A stretch of 64,000 bases of DNA from Marinoscillum sp. MHG1-6 (GTDB lineage: Bacteria; Bacteroidota; Bacteroidia; Cytophagales; Cyclobacteriaceae), in assembly GCF_024714475.1 (NCBI RefSeq), contig NZ_JAMZMI010000002.1, forward strand, positions 744,001 through 808,000, given 5' to 3'. The notes under the pieces were generated by a model. The model was not told the DNA's origin. It saw only the letters and a list, made by a program, of their open reading frames with translations, and searched no databases. The position numbers were made by a program, and so were the translations under genes. Shown one piece after another: positions 17,884 through 27,843 of the stretch; within the stretch, counting starts at the first letter, position 1; the number at the start of each line of letters is the position of its first letter.

Positions 17884-19722
17884 TTACTTCATCTTCACAG
17901 AAGTGATCTTATAATAGGCCATAGGCACCTCTTCGCCCGCGCCTGGCAGGTCATAATCCTGATCTGTCGGGGTGTCCGCATTGGGAAAACGTCTTACCTC
18001 CCCTGTTCGGAACATGAGCTTTTCAATTGAAGGGACCGGAGCAAAGAACATTCTTCTGATCTCGAACTTATCATTCACATAGAGCGAATAGACACGGTTG
18101 GGAACATCAAAATCAATTCTGATCTTATAAGCCTGACCAGCCTCATAATCCGCGAAAGCATTGAGTCGATATCCATTCTTTACCAGCATTTTTCCCCGCT
18201 CATCGAAAATCACTCGAATGGCCGGAGTGCCATTTCCTGACTGAAGTTCAATATGAAGCAGACCAGTATCATTCTGACCGGGGATCACAGCTATCTCTAT
18301 TGAACCGACTTGCGTTTTTGGCAGCACTCTTTCAGCCTTCGCATAATCGAATGGGTCTTTGTCTCTGAGAACAAATGCTTTTTTATCCTTCTTCCCTTCC
18401 ATTTTGGCCGTAGCCCAAATCGGACTGTAGGTATTCCACGCATCCAGTTCTGCTCCATTCGGCATTTCAGAGAAAACATCGTTAACTGGACCCTCTACCA
18501 CATCTGTCACCGGAACCGGAACCTGAGCCACCCAGATATCCTCCTTGTTTACACTATAGGTCAACCATAGGTTACCATCGGGAGGAACGCCATTTCCCTC
18601 TAAGATTCCTCTCACATACTGAGGTCCATAAGACTTGTAGTTGCCTCCATATCGCATAGGGGTAATCTCTCCGTGAACTAAAAGCAGATTATCATATTCC
18701 AATCCATCCTCACTCACAGAGATCGCAAGCGGCCACCTGAATTCTGATGGGTTGTACACGGTTGCGAACCTATCATCCGTGGTTTTTTGTCCCCAGATTT
18801 TGGCATTACTGTTTACAAAGCCCGGGGCTCTTAACGGGGTGTACTCCCACGACTTACCACCGTCATTGCTAATAGAAGTTAAGGCATGCTTCCATAGCCC
18901 TACCACCCGGTCATCATCCAAATGGTAATAACTAAAGGCCTTGTATTCATCCTTTAGTGGGATCAAAGGATCATCGCGATCTGCCTCCTCTACCCATTGC
19001 TGCATCATTAATGGGTCAGCCATCAATTCATCACAGGCCTTTACAAATCCCTCATCATCACTTTCCTTGTAGAAGGGGTAGGCTGTATTTTCCTGATTCC
19101 ACCCGTGATTGTATCTAATAAAATAAATGGGGCCAAGTGTACCATCTTCATAGATTTCCCTGACCACACGACCGATACCATTTCCATCATTTGGATGGTC
19201 TTTTCTATTCAGCGCGATGCCGTAGTAAGCCAGGGTCAGCAACTTTCCATTTTCAGCTATATAGAACCCCATACGCTGATGCATTACCGCATCCAAATCC
19301 TTTGCAACGCCATCCACACCATCTTTTGTGGTTCCATCCGGAATTGGATAAATGGGAAACATGACCGTAGGTTTGGTCCAGTTAGTACCATCTTCTGATG
19401 AAACCATAAAGGACATACCCGGAGGAATATGCTCTCCCACAGGATTGCTTAGATATTGCACGTAAAAGGTGTTATTCCAATAAACCATCATGGGTGCATG
19501 ATTGTAGGTCCAGCCATAACCATCAGATTTCTCAGGGTATTCCCGATCGGCTCTCGCCACCTGAACATTATGGACACCTACAGCAGACCTCAATTGGCCA
19601 GTGTGATAATCGATGTTGGATAGTACTGTTCCTGTGTAGTGAACAGTATCCTGAGCCAACAATGGTGATGAAATGAAAATTGTGATAATCAGGAAGGACG
19701 TAAATATTCTAGTCAAAGTCAT
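17884..19722 (-). CDS. Secreted propeller-like protein with C-terminal lectin-like domain, function unassigned (pectin locus)
   Basis: The 612-residue protein has a signal peptide ending near FISSPLLAQ. Residues 30-430 show repeated short blades of the BNR/Asp-box kind (SFMVSSEDGTNWTKP, SISNDGGKSWEYTP, AISVSEDGLEYD), the pattern of sialidase-like or GH43-like beta-propellers. Residues 450-612 resemble a concanavalin/LamG-type domain (GSIEIAVIPGQNDTGLLHIEL, YSLYVNDKFEIRRM). Sialidase arginine triads are not evident. Placed between a pectate lyase and a pectin methylesterase, it is likely a pectin-active glycoside hydrolase or lyase, or a binding protein. I cannot assign a CAZy family from reading alone. 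It is co-transcribed with its neighbours (gaps of 71 and 36 bases). Confidence 0.75.
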   Translation of the reverse strand: MTLTRIFTSFLIITIFISSPLLAQDTVHYTGTVLSNIDYHTGQLRSAVGVHNVQVARADREYPEKSDGYGWTYNHAPMMVYWNNTFYVQYLSNPVGEHIPPGMSFMVSSEDGTNWTKPTVMFPIYPIPDGTTKDGVDGVAKDLDAVMHQRMGFYIAENGKLLTLAYYGIALNRKDHPNDGNGIGRVVREIYEDGTLGPIYFIRYNHGWNQENTAYPFYKESDDEGFVKACDELMADPLMMQQWVEEADRDDPLIPLKDEYKAFSYYHLDDDRVVGLWKHALTSISNDGGKSWEYTPLRAPGFVNSNAKIWGQKTTDDRFATVYNPSEFRWPLAISVSEDGLEYDNLLLVHGEITPMRYGGNYKSYGPQYVRGILEGNGVPPDGNLWLTYSVNKEDIWVAQVPVPVTDVVEGPVNDVFSEMPNGAELDAWNTYSPIWATAKMEGKKDKKAFVLRDKDPFDYAKAERVLPKTQVGSIEIAVIPGQNDTGLLHIELQSGNGTPAIRVIFDERGKMLVKNGYRLNAFADYEAGQAYKIRIDFDVPNRVYSLYVNDKFEIRRMFFAPVPSIEKLMFRTGEVRRFPNADTPTDQDYDLPGAGEEVPMAYYKITSVKMK

Positions 19723-19758
19723 TTCTCAGTTATTTCAATCTCAATCAATTTACTTGAT

Positions 19759-21414
19759 TTAGTATTTCAGTGTATCGTTATTATTCTCAGGGTCTGTATA
19801 ATCCACTTTTTTGGTCGGATCAATATTGTAGATAAACTTCTCAATATTGGTGTAGCCATCCCCTGAAAGGTCCCCCGTGGCATCTGATGCATCTTTAGGG
19901 TTGAGGCCATATTTCTTTTCCCATTTATCCGGCATACCATCTTTGTCTTTATCCTTGTACGGCTTTCCTTCGTAAGAAGGTAGTCCTCCGACCTGGCTTG
20001 GATGGGTAATGATGCCTTTTCTATAGGAGTCTTCCGGCAACCTTCTGTTGATATATTCTTTGCCTATTTCAGTTTTTCCACCCTCCACGTATTTTATTTC
20101 TCCGGTTCGCACTTGCTCTACTACGCGTTTGTCAACCGCGTCTCTTTTGGGCAGCGTTGCTCCTGCATTCGCCAGCACATACTCAAATGATTCTTCAGCT
20201 GATTTGATTTCCAGATTTGGAAGTGGAAAAGGATTTTCCACTTTGATCTTTTTCAAGAGTTCGACATAATCCGTTCTTCCCTGAGGTTGAACTCCTCCAT
20301 TCCAGTTATCAGCTGTGACTTCAGGATAACCCTCAGTGACATTACCACCTACATAGGCTTTCCCGTACTCAGGTTCTTCTGTTTTGCTCCTATTGGCTTC
20401 CGGTTTCAGCAACCGGTAGGCAATGGGCTCATCAGGAGTAATGGGACCCGGCTTGAAATAATTATTGACAATATTAAATTTTGATCGATGATCACCACCG
20501 TCCACTGACCTGTTCCACCAGTTAAAGAGTACATTATTAACCATGTTGAATTGACCATACATGCCAATCGATGGATTTCTGGAGATATTGCATGCCCACA
20601 GGTTGTTGTAAAACAAGCAGTTCAAGCCACCAATGGTACTGCCAAAAGCATGATTGTAGGTGTCGAGTGCTTCTGAGGAAATAGTATTCTGAATAGTAAT
20701 ATTGACGGTCGGTAACTTGATCCTTTGTCCGTCTTCAGTCTCATAGACGTGACGATACATCGAAATATTTTCATCTAACCCCCAGCTCGCTGACACATGA
20801 TCGATCATGATGTTACCCACACCATTTCCACCAAGTGCATCATCTCTCCTGGCTACTTCCGTGGCCCCTCTTCTAAACTTCATATGTCGGATAACCACAT
20901 CATGCGTGTCGATCCAAACCGATTCACCTGTTATACATACCCCATCCCCAGGGGCAGTATTCCCTACGATGGTCACATAAGGTGCGCGAATGCTAACCGG
21001 GCTTTCCAGTTTTATGACACCAGCAACATTAAAAACAATAATTCTTGCTCCGCCTTGTTCACAGGCCCATCGAAAAGAACCCTTTCCTCGGTCTTTCAAA
21101 TTGGTAACCACGAACACCTTACCTCCTCGTCCACCGAAACTATAGGCTCCTCCTCCTTTAGCACCAGGGAAAGCCGGAATAGTTGCCTGAGGCAAGTCCG
21201 ATGGCTTAGCTGCCCATGGGATATAGGGTTTCCCATTCCTGGCATCTTCTCTAACGATTGACAATGCCTTTTCCCATGCCTGATCTGACAGCTCCTGTGC
21301 TTGAGCCATCTCCTCATCCGACGCTGCCTGTACTCCTGGTGGGATTTCAGGGTATTGCGCGGTAGCGACGAAAGTGATCAAATGAATTAATATGAAAGCG
21401 ACTAAAAGTCTCAT
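19759..21414 (-). CDS. Pectate lyase, PL1 family, with calcium-binding C-terminal repeat
   Basis: The ATG at 21414 gives a normal signal peptide (MRLLVAFILIHLITFVATAQ); the frame is open to a TTG at 21438 but this is not needed. The lyase domain begins with IPAFPGAKGGGAYSFGGRGG and KVFVVTNLKDRGKGSFRWA and has the core PL1 stretches RIIVFNVAGVI, VVIRHMKFRRG and NIMIDHVSASWGLDEN. The end carries a thrombospondin-3-like EF-type repeat (DKDKDGMPDKWEKKYGLNP, then DLSGDGYTNIEKF). It cuts polygalacturonate by beta-elimination, calcium dependent. It lacks a T9SS sorting domain, unlike the larger PL1 enzyme at 29945, so the two are probably used on different sides of the outer membrane. Confidence 0.92.
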   Translation of the reverse strand: MRLLVAFILIHLITFVATAQYPEIPPGVQAASDEEMAQAQELSDQAWEKALSIVREDARNGKPYIPWAAKPSDLPQATIPAFPGAKGGGAYSFGGRGGKVFVVTNLKDRGKGSFRWACEQGGARIIVFNVAGVIKLESPVSIRAPYVTIVGNTAPGDGVCITGESVWIDTHDVVIRHMKFRRGATEVARRDDALGGNGVGNIMIDHVSASWGLDENISMYRHVYETEDGQRIKLPTVNITIQNTISSEALDTYNHAFGSTIGGLNCLFYNNLWACNISRNPSIGMYGQFNMVNNVLFNWWNRSVDGGDHRSKFNIVNNYFKPGPITPDEPIAYRLLKPEANRSKTEEPEYGKAYVGGNVTEGYPEVTADNWNGGVQPQGRTDYVELLKKIKVENPFPLPNLEIKSAEESFEYVLANAGATLPKRDAVDKRVVEQVRTGEIKYVEGGKTEIGKEYINRRLPEDSYRKGIITHPSQVGGLPSYEGKPYKDKDKDGMPDKWEKKYGLNPKDASDATGDLSGDGYTNIEKFIYNIDPTKKVDYTDPENNNDTLKY

Positions 21415-21570
21415 TATGCTTATTTCAGGGTTATACAAATGTTGTTATCGAGTAAGGCAGGATCTCAAGAAAAGTAAATTTAATTACGGCTTTTAAAGGC
21501 AATTGTCAAAATAGGCCTCAGGTCATCTTTACAAATTCCCTCATGGCATTTATTGGATTTGAATACAATG

Positions 21571-21597
21571 AATAACCCCGGACTTGCCGGGGTTATT
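21571..21597 (-). terminator. Strong hairpin after the PKD lipoprotein gene
   Basis: An 11-bp perfect stem (AATAACCCCGG / CCGGGGTTATT) with a 5-base loop lies 40 bases after the stop of the gene at 21637. It separates sigma-SusC-SusD-lipoprotein from the enzyme genes downstream. It has no long T-run, so it may attenuate or protect the 3' end of the susCD message rather than stop all transcription. Confidence 0.6.
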
Positions 21598-21636
21598 ACA
21601 TCACTTAACAACTACTTACCAAACCAACTTTAACAA

Positions 21637-22584
21637 CTATTCTATTACTTCAGCTAAAAAGACATTATCTATTGTTACTCCTGATCCCATAGATCCATTC
21701 CAGTTGCCCACCTGCATAGCGAAATAGTAAGTGCCTGCAGAATCTACCATGATCCTGCCTCCAGTACTCGGGTCGTTAGGATCGTTAGGATCAGGATCCT
21801 GAGCAATACCATCACAGGCCACATCACGGATGTCACCTTCGAAGGGCTCTTCACCGCAGCCTTTCCAAAAATTAAGTCCTATGACCTTAGATGAATTCTT
21901 GTCAATGCCATAAACGGTACTTGGACAAGCAGGAGCATATCCTTCTCCCGCTTTCGGTTCCTCCGGCCCAATGATGATCGTAAACCAGGCATTATTGAAA
22001 TTTCCACCTTTGATGTCTGTCAACAAAAGGTATTCTGTATTCGCCTTCAGCTCCACCGGCTGATAGGCTACTACCTGATAGGATTTTGCTTCTGTAGCCT
22101 GACCGGAAAAGAATAGCGTGCCTGATGAGGTAAACTCATAATCTATAGCCCTACTTTCTTCTCCATTAGGAAGTACCGTCCACAATTGGTCGTCATCCAT
22201 GGAGCCCCCTGCAATAATGCTAGGAGCCGTTGGCACTCCTCCCGGGCTTTCAATGGTTATCCCTTTTGTCATTACGTCTTCATTATCATCAATACTTATT
22301 ACCGTCAATGTGACACTATAGGTACCCGTGACGCTATAGGTATGAGCGGGTGATTCATCCGACGAAGTTGCGCCATCTCCAAAATCCCAGGAATAAGAGA
22401 CGCCATTGGCTGAAGCATTGATAAAGTGATAGGTAAAACCATCTTCTCCATCAAGCTGGGCCGCAAAGTCCGCTACTGGTGGATACACTCCCGGCACTTT
22501 TTCCTCACTGCAGGAAGTAATTATCGCTAATAATGAAATGAGTATTATACCCTTTATTGTTTTTATCTGTTCAATTGATTTCAT
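21637..22584 (-). CDS. PKD-domain lipoprotein, probable surface glycan-binding protein
   Basis: The 315-residue protein has a lipobox (LAIITSC, Cys25), so it is lipid anchored, probably on the cell surface. A PKD domain spans about 37-112 with the classic YSWDFGDGATSSDESPAHTY motif. The C-terminal 190 residues look like a beta-sandwich carbohydrate-binding module. A low-complexity linker-like loop, DPDPNDPNDPSTGG, lies near residue 265, encoded by short tandem repeats of GTTAGGATC. Its position directly after susD is that of SusE/F-like surface glycan-binding proteins. It has no enzymatic motif. Role: pectin-oligomer capture, inferred from context. Confidence 0.78.
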   Translation of the reverse strand: MKSIEQIKTIKGIILISLLAIITSCSEEKVPGVYPPVADFAAQLDGEDGFTYHFINASANGVSYSWDFGDGATSSDESPAHTYSVTGTYSVTLTVISIDDNEDVMTKGITIESPGGVPTAPSIIAGGSMDDDQLWTVLPNGEESRAIDYEFTSSGTLFFSGQATEAKSYQVVAYQPVELKANTEYLLLTDIKGGNFNNAWFTIIIGPEEPKAGEGYAPACPSTVYGIDKNSSKVIGLNFWKGCGEEPFEGDIRDVACDGIAQDPDPNDPNDPSTGGRIMVDSAGTYYFAMQVGNWNGSMGSGVTIDNVFLAEVIE

Positions 22585-22740
22585 TTTGGATTGTTTAAAA
22601 ATTTTGTGTTAGCCAGAAGGCGCTCAAAGCACCTTTAAGGCCTTACCAGTCAATTTTAAATAGCCGGAAAGTGAGCTCTTGAATTCTCACAAGAGGCACC
22701 TCCCAGCATTAATGTTCCAAATATTTGGATTCAACCTGCT

Positions 22741-24345
22741 TTATTCATAGGCAGGATTTTGCGGATATTCTCCGGCATCCAGAGATATTGCCGAAAGAGG
22801 AATTGGCCTTAGAATCTTATAATTTCCATTGGCTCCAAGGAATGGATCTATTCCACCATCCACGAGGGTTTTGATATCCGGGTTTCGAACTTTGGTGTAC
22901 TCCATCAACTTACCAGTACGTTTCAAATCCAACCACCTGAATCCTTCACCAGCCAGCTCGCGCGCACGTTCCTCAAGGATGAAGTCAATATCTACCGAGG
23001 CAACCGTACCCGCTCCGGCTCTTGCTCTAACAGTGTTGACTCTATCAATAGCATTACCACTATTTCCTGACTGAAGGTAAGCCTCAGCTGCTATCAAATA
23101 AGTCTCTCCCAATCGTGCCAGATACAGGTCATGAGTGTATTGCACACTTGTTGTTCGCACCCGGTCAAATTTTCTCAAACCAGGGAAATCATCCTGATTC
23201 AAAGGGTCCCACCAGTGGGCGTCCAAAGGAGAGATCACGGTTCCTGCTCTGTTGTCAGGATCTTCGGCCCTCCATGTTGCGGTATCGGCCAATTGAGTAG
23301 CAGTACGCGGATAGTAATAATTAACCGTACTGTTGTCAGGATCAATTGCCCAACCAGAGTACGGACTGGTTCTTACACTGAGGAAGGTTCCCTCGAATCT
23401 CTCATCATTATCTTCAAATAAAGTGAAGAGATACTCGGTTGGATGCAGCACATTTTTCTTGCTTACCCCATCATCGCTTCCCTGAACGAGAGGCCCCCAT
23501 GGGTAGTCCCAATTGTGTGCTCCTCCGTTTTGAGTAGAGGAACCGGCGTATTGTATAGACCAAAGCACCTCCTCATTGTTATCATTATCATAGGCAAACA
23601 ACTCATCAAAGCCTAGGTTAAGACCCTGTCCATTAATAGCAGCATCCGCCATTGTAGCTGCATCTGCGAAGTCTGATGCAGCCCCATAGTCCTCATATCC
23701 CCTCGTGAGATAAACTTTTGCCAGAATATGCTGTGCGGTACGTTTAGAAACCCTCCCGAAGTCAATTTGCTCCAATGGCAAAATTTCAATGGCCGCTTCC
23801 AGCTCATCAATGATGAACTGATAAACATCCGCTGCGGGAGCCCTGTCAAAATGAACGATTGGAGTCGTAATCAGATCCTCCACTAACGTGACATCACCAA
23901 AATTCTGTACCAGCATAAAGTAGTAGAAGGCCCTAATCACTTTCACTTCTCCCACTCTCACTTCCAGATTGGGAAATGCTTCCGTCTGGGTGGAATATTC
24001 CAACGCGAGATTTGCCATCTGAATACTCTGATAGAGACTGCTAAACAATCGCTCTACATCACTGCTTCCGGGAGTGAGCGTTTGATAGCTCGAAAGTCCC
24101 AGTGGCACCTCCTGATGAGCACCGAAAAATAGGTCGGTTCCTGCACAGAACACAAACGGTGTTGGCTGATAAACATCACGAAGCGATGAATAAGCCGCAT
24201 TGACCAGCCCTTCATAACCTGCTTCGGTGTTGTAGTAATTTTCAGCGGTTGTATTACCAAGGTTTTCTTCATCCAAAAACCCTGAGCATCCGGAGATCAT
24301 TGTCCCCGCAAAAACTATATATATAAATAATCTTATGCTTTTCAT
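22741..24345 (-). CDS. susD-like: SusD/RagB outer-membrane glycan-binding lipoprotein
   Basis: This 534-residue protein is the SusD partner of the TonB-dependent transporter encoded just upstream (4-base gap). The lipobox FAGTMISGC puts the lipidated Cys at 20, followed by FLDEENLGNTTAENYYNT. TPR-type helices typical of SusD follow (VIRAFYYFMLVQNFGDVTLVED, TAQHILAKVYLTRGYEDYG). The RagB-type C-terminus has LGETYLIAAEAYLQSGN, AIDRVNTVRARAGAG and EERARELAGEGFRWLDLKRTG, ending in the usual ISLDAGEYPQNPAYE tail. It forms the lid over SusC and binds the oligosaccharide, which from context is a pectin fragment. Confidence 0.97.
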   Translation of the reverse strand: MKSIRLFIYIVFAGTMISGCSGFLDEENLGNTTAENYYNTEAGYEGLVNAAYSSLRDVYQPTPFVFCAGTDLFFGAHQEVPLGLSSYQTLTPGSSDVERLFSSLYQSIQMANLALEYSTQTEAFPNLEVRVGEVKVIRAFYYFMLVQNFGDVTLVEDLITTPIVHFDRAPAADVYQFIIDELEAAIEILPLEQIDFGRVSKRTAQHILAKVYLTRGYEDYGAASDFADAATMADAAINGQGLNLGFDELFAYDNDNNEEVLWSIQYAGSSTQNGGAHNWDYPWGPLVQGSDDGVSKKNVLHPTEYLFTLFEDNDERFEGTFLSVRTSPYSGWAIDPDNSTVNYYYPRTATQLADTATWRAEDPDNRAGTVISPLDAHWWDPLNQDDFPGLRKFDRVRTTSVQYTHDLYLARLGETYLIAAEAYLQSGNSGNAIDRVNTVRARAGAGTVASVDIDFILEERARELAGEGFRWLDLKRTGKLMEYTKVRNPDIKTLVDGGIDPFLGANGNYKILRPIPLSAISLDAGEYPQNPAYE

Positions 24346-24349
24346 GATC

Positions 24350-27300
24350 TTAGAATTTGATGTTAGTACCTAGCTGATAAATAGAGAATGAAGTATTTGT
24401 GGCATCTACACCAGACATACTTGCACCTGCCCATTCTGGATCAAAACCTTCATATTTCGTGAATACGAATGGATTGAACGCATTGAAATAAACCCGAACT
24501 TCTGAGATACCCACCTTACCTAGTAGGTCACGAGGTAAATTGTATCCAAGGGTAATGTTCTGGATACGAGTGAATGAAACATCCTTGTTGTATCCCGGAT
24601 ACCCATAATCCTCAGCATCTTCTCCATAATACTGCCCCATGTAACTCGGCTGAGGGTACTCATTGGTATACCGTGGACCCGAGATTGGATTATCTCTTTT
24701 ATAATAAGGCACATCAAGAATAACCTTGCTATTGAAATCGGTAAACTCTCTATGGAAAGGGCTGTAAACCAACATACCTTGTTTCGTATAAATGGTAGCA
24801 GACAAATCCCAATTCTTGTATCTGAATGTAGTTGAGAAAGTACCAATCCAGTTTGGAGCCGGTGAACCTAAAACTTTCATATCATTATCAATATCTATCG
24901 CTCCATCACCATTCAGGTCCTTTACTTTGGCTGTACCTTCCAGTGCTTGCTTATCTGCCTCTGATTCATAGGTGTCTGAAGCCTGCCAAACACCATCATA
25001 GACCATAGAGTAGATTACGTCAACAGGTTCACCAATAAACCACCTGTTTGGAACATCATCTTCCTTCGCTCCATAGAGATCAACGATTTTATTGATGTTT
25101 TTTGTGAAAATGAAATTGGTCTCCCATGAAAAATCATCACGATCAATATTCACAGTACGGAGCTGTACTTCAACTCCTTTGTTGCTCACCGAGCCTACAT
25201 TGTCAATCATGGTACCCCAACCTGTAGGCATTGCCAGCTTTCTCTCCATGAGCAAATCCAGCGACAACCTGTCGTAAACATTGACTTCACCACTTACCCT
25301 ACTTCTAAACAAACTGAAATCTGTTCCAAGGTTCCATTCTCTTGTTCGCTCCCAGGTCAAATCCTTATTGGAAATGGCACTCGGTACAAATCCGTCTGCA
25401 GTGCTTCCATCCCAATCATAATAAGCCTGTCTATTTAAGGATGACTGTGTTGAATAAGCAGGAATATTGTTGTTGCCCGTATAACCAAAACTCAAACGCA
25501 ATTTCAGATTGTCCACTATCGTATTGGAAAGGAAAGCCTCCTCGGACATTCTCCAGGCAACAGCTGCTGATGGGAAGTAGGCCCATTTGTTGTCCTCAGC
25601 CAACTTAGAAGACCCATCCCATCGTACCGTAGCCGTAAAGTGATACCGGTCTCTGAATGAATAGTTTAATCTGTTGGTAAATGAGAGCAAAGTATTTTTA
25701 CTAAATCCTGTACTCGCATCCCTCTGAGGAGCACTTTGAGTATTATACCAAAGTGATTCAAACGGCACATCTCTACCATAAGCAAATGCATTCTCCGTTC
25801 GGTTCAATTGAGAAGATTGAATAAAATCATAACCCATGCTGTGTTCTCCAAACTTTTTGGAAATGTTCAACTGGTTGTCCCATATGTAAGACAAGAAATT
25901 ATCATTCCACATTCTTGCTACGGAAATCGATCTGGTAGCAAAGCGATCAAAATACTCACCTGACCTTACGAATCTTGCATTTGGTGAAAAGGTAGACTGA
26001 AAGCTTAACCATTCAACAGGCTTGTATTTCAGGTAGAAATTGGAAATGATATAGTACTCTTCCACATTATACTGAGAATTGCTTTCGAGGTAGGCGTAAG
26101 GGTTCACGTTGCCGGAAATACCCACCATCGGTGACTGGATGTAATTTCCATCAGCATCTTTGGCCGGAGCGTAAGATGGCATTCTGAAAATCTGACGAGT
26201 ATAGCCCTGTCTGGAAACCAGTTCTCTTTCCGAAAACGCGAGGTTGACATTGGAGCCTACAGAAAACATCTTATTCGGTCTTGCATCAATACTTGCCTTG
26301 AAATTATACTTCTTGTAGTATTGGCCCTTGGCATTTCCATCATCACCCTGATATCCAAAACCAACTACGTAGCTTGAAGTTTCACCACCACCAGCAGCAG
26401 ATACAAAATGGTTTTGCTGGATACTTGGCTTAATCAATTCATCAACCCAATCAGTACCTCTTCTCTTAGCTAGGGCATCACCCCAATAACTGCCAATCCC
26501 ATCTTCATTGGTGATGTATGGAAATCCATAAAGCGTAGATGGTACAATGGTATTGCCCTGAACAAGGTCTCTGGCCATTTGCCTGTCTTTATTCCACATT
26601 ACACTTTCATCATAACTATTGAGGAAATCAGGCATGTTGCTCACCTTTCGCAATCCTACGAAACCGGAATAGTTCACTGTAGTTCGCTTATTCTTAACTC
26701 CGGCTCCTGACTTAGTGGTAACTATTACCACACCATTGGAACCACGAGATCCATAGATCGCCGTAGAAGAGGCATCCTTTAATACATCAATTCGCTCAAT
26801 ATCATTTGGGTTGAGGAAATTGATATCATCCGTCATAACCCCATCTACCACAAATAGTGGCGAAGCTCCATTCAGAGAATTAGCACCCCGGATTTGAATG
26901 GTAAAGCCGCTACCCACTGTACCAGTTCTCGGAGAAATATCCACACCGGCTATATTTGTTTGCAGTGCTCCCATCGGACTGGTGGCTCCCACTTTTGTGA
27001 GTTCCCTGTTACCGACAGAGGCCACAGCACCTGTGAGGTCTTTCTTCTGAATGCTTCCATATCCCACAACAACCACCTCTTCAAGGCTTGTGAAATCGGG
27101 TTTTAAGGTCACATTCAATTCAGTCTGCCCGTTAATAGGCACCTCCACAGATTGGTAACCAACAAATGAGACCGTGAGTAACAGATCGGATCCGGCAGAA
27201 ATATTCAGATTATAGTATCCATCAAAATCTGTTACCGTGCCAACGTTTGTCCCTTTAACCAAAACTGTAGCACCTGGTAGTCCTTCGCCGCTTTCATCTG

Positions 27301-27718
27301 TCACCCGACCACTTATCGGGGTCTGTTCGATTACTACTTCGATACCGTCGGTTTGGTGGGACTTTACGCTTATGCGATTATTTACCTGCTTAAATCCAAC
27401 ATTCGCTTGTTTAGAGATGTCCATCAATAAGGATTCGACCGTATTCTCACGGGCCTGCAGGCTTAGTTTTATTTCATTGTCAAGGTTTTCTCTGTTGTAC
27501 ACGAAGACATAATCTGAGTTTTTTTCAATCAGCTTAAATGCCTTCTCAAGGTTGATTCCCTCAGCAGTGAGACTAATTTTCGCCTCCTTTACACTTAATA
27601 CACGTTGGGCATTGCCTTCACTCGCCAATAGGGCGTTGATGATGAAAGCATAGACAACCAAACCGTAAACAGAAACTTTTCCAAACATTACAATGAAGGG
27701 TAGAAGTTTATTTTTCAT
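24350..27718 (-). CDS. susC-like: SusC/RagA TonB-dependent transporter with STN signalling domain
   Basis: This 1122-residue importer carries oligosaccharides across the outer membrane. Domains in order: signal peptide (1-37), STN domain about 48-112 (ISLTAEGINLEKAFKLIEKN), a carboxypeptidase-regulatory-like domain about 130-210 (VSFVGYQSVEVPI), plug (VVVVGYGSIQKKDLTGAV; IERIDVLKDASSTAIYGSRG; NGVVIVTTKSG) and a large beta-barrel ending in YQLGTNIKF. The STN domain is the one that contacts FecR-type anti-sigma factors, and those genes lie immediately upstream, so this is a transducing transporter. Gene order sigma-fecR-susC-susD matches other regulated pectin loci. Confidence 0.97.
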   Translation of the reverse strand: MKNKLLPFIVMFGKVSVYGLVVYAFIINALLASEGNAQRVLSVKEAKISLTAEGINLEKAFKLIEKNSDYVFVYNRENLDNEIKLSLQARENTVESLLMDISKQANVGFKQVNNRISVKSHQTDGIEVVIEQTPISGRVTDESGEGLPGATVLVKGTNVGTVTDFDGYYNLNISAGSDLLLTVSFVGYQSVEVPINGQTELNVTLKPDFTSLEEVVVVGYGSIQKKDLTGAVASVGNRELTKVGATSPMGALQTNIAGVDISPRTGTVGSGFTIQIRGANSLNGASPLFVVDGVMTDDINFLNPNDIERIDVLKDASSTAIYGSRGSNGVVIVTTKSGAGVKNKRTTVNYSGFVGLRKVSNMPDFLNSYDESVMWNKDRQMARDLVQGNTIVPSTLYGFPYITNEDGIGSYWGDALAKRRGTDWVDELIKPSIQQNHFVSAAGGGETSSYVVGFGYQGDDGNAKGQYYKKYNFKASIDARPNKMFSVGSNVNLAFSERELVSRQGYTRQIFRMPSYAPAKDADGNYIQSPMVGISGNVNPYAYLESNSQYNVEEYYIISNFYLKYKPVEWLSFQSTFSPNARFVRSGEYFDRFATRSISVARMWNDNFLSYIWDNQLNISKKFGEHSMGYDFIQSSQLNRTENAFAYGRDVPFESLWYNTQSAPQRDASTGFSKNTLLSFTNRLNYSFRDRYHFTATVRWDGSSKLAEDNKWAYFPSAAVAWRMSEEAFLSNTIVDNLKLRLSFGYTGNNNIPAYSTQSSLNRQAYYDWDGSTADGFVPSAISNKDLTWERTREWNLGTDFSLFRSRVSGEVNVYDRLSLDLLMERKLAMPTGWGTMIDNVGSVSNKGVEVQLRTVNIDRDDFSWETNFIFTKNINKIVDLYGAKEDDVPNRWFIGEPVDVIYSMVYDGVWQASDTYESEADKQALEGTAKVKDLNGDGAIDIDNDMKVLGSPAPNWIGTFSTTFRYKNWDLSATIYTKQGMLVYSPFHREFTDFNSKVILDVPYYKRDNPISGPRYTNEYPQPSYMGQYYGEDAEDYGYPGYNKDVSFTRIQNITLGYNLPRDLLGKVGISEVRVYFNAFNPFVFTKYEGFDPEWAGASMSGVDATNTSFSIYQLGTNIKF

Positions 27719-27843
27719 AAATTTGATATGGTTTAGTGAAACAATGGATCACTGAATTTGGGTCTGAGAGATATATGTTGGCGCATGTTACTCAGGCCCT
27801 TTTTTATTTTCGCAAAGTCAGTGGGCAATGCTATGGGTTTATG

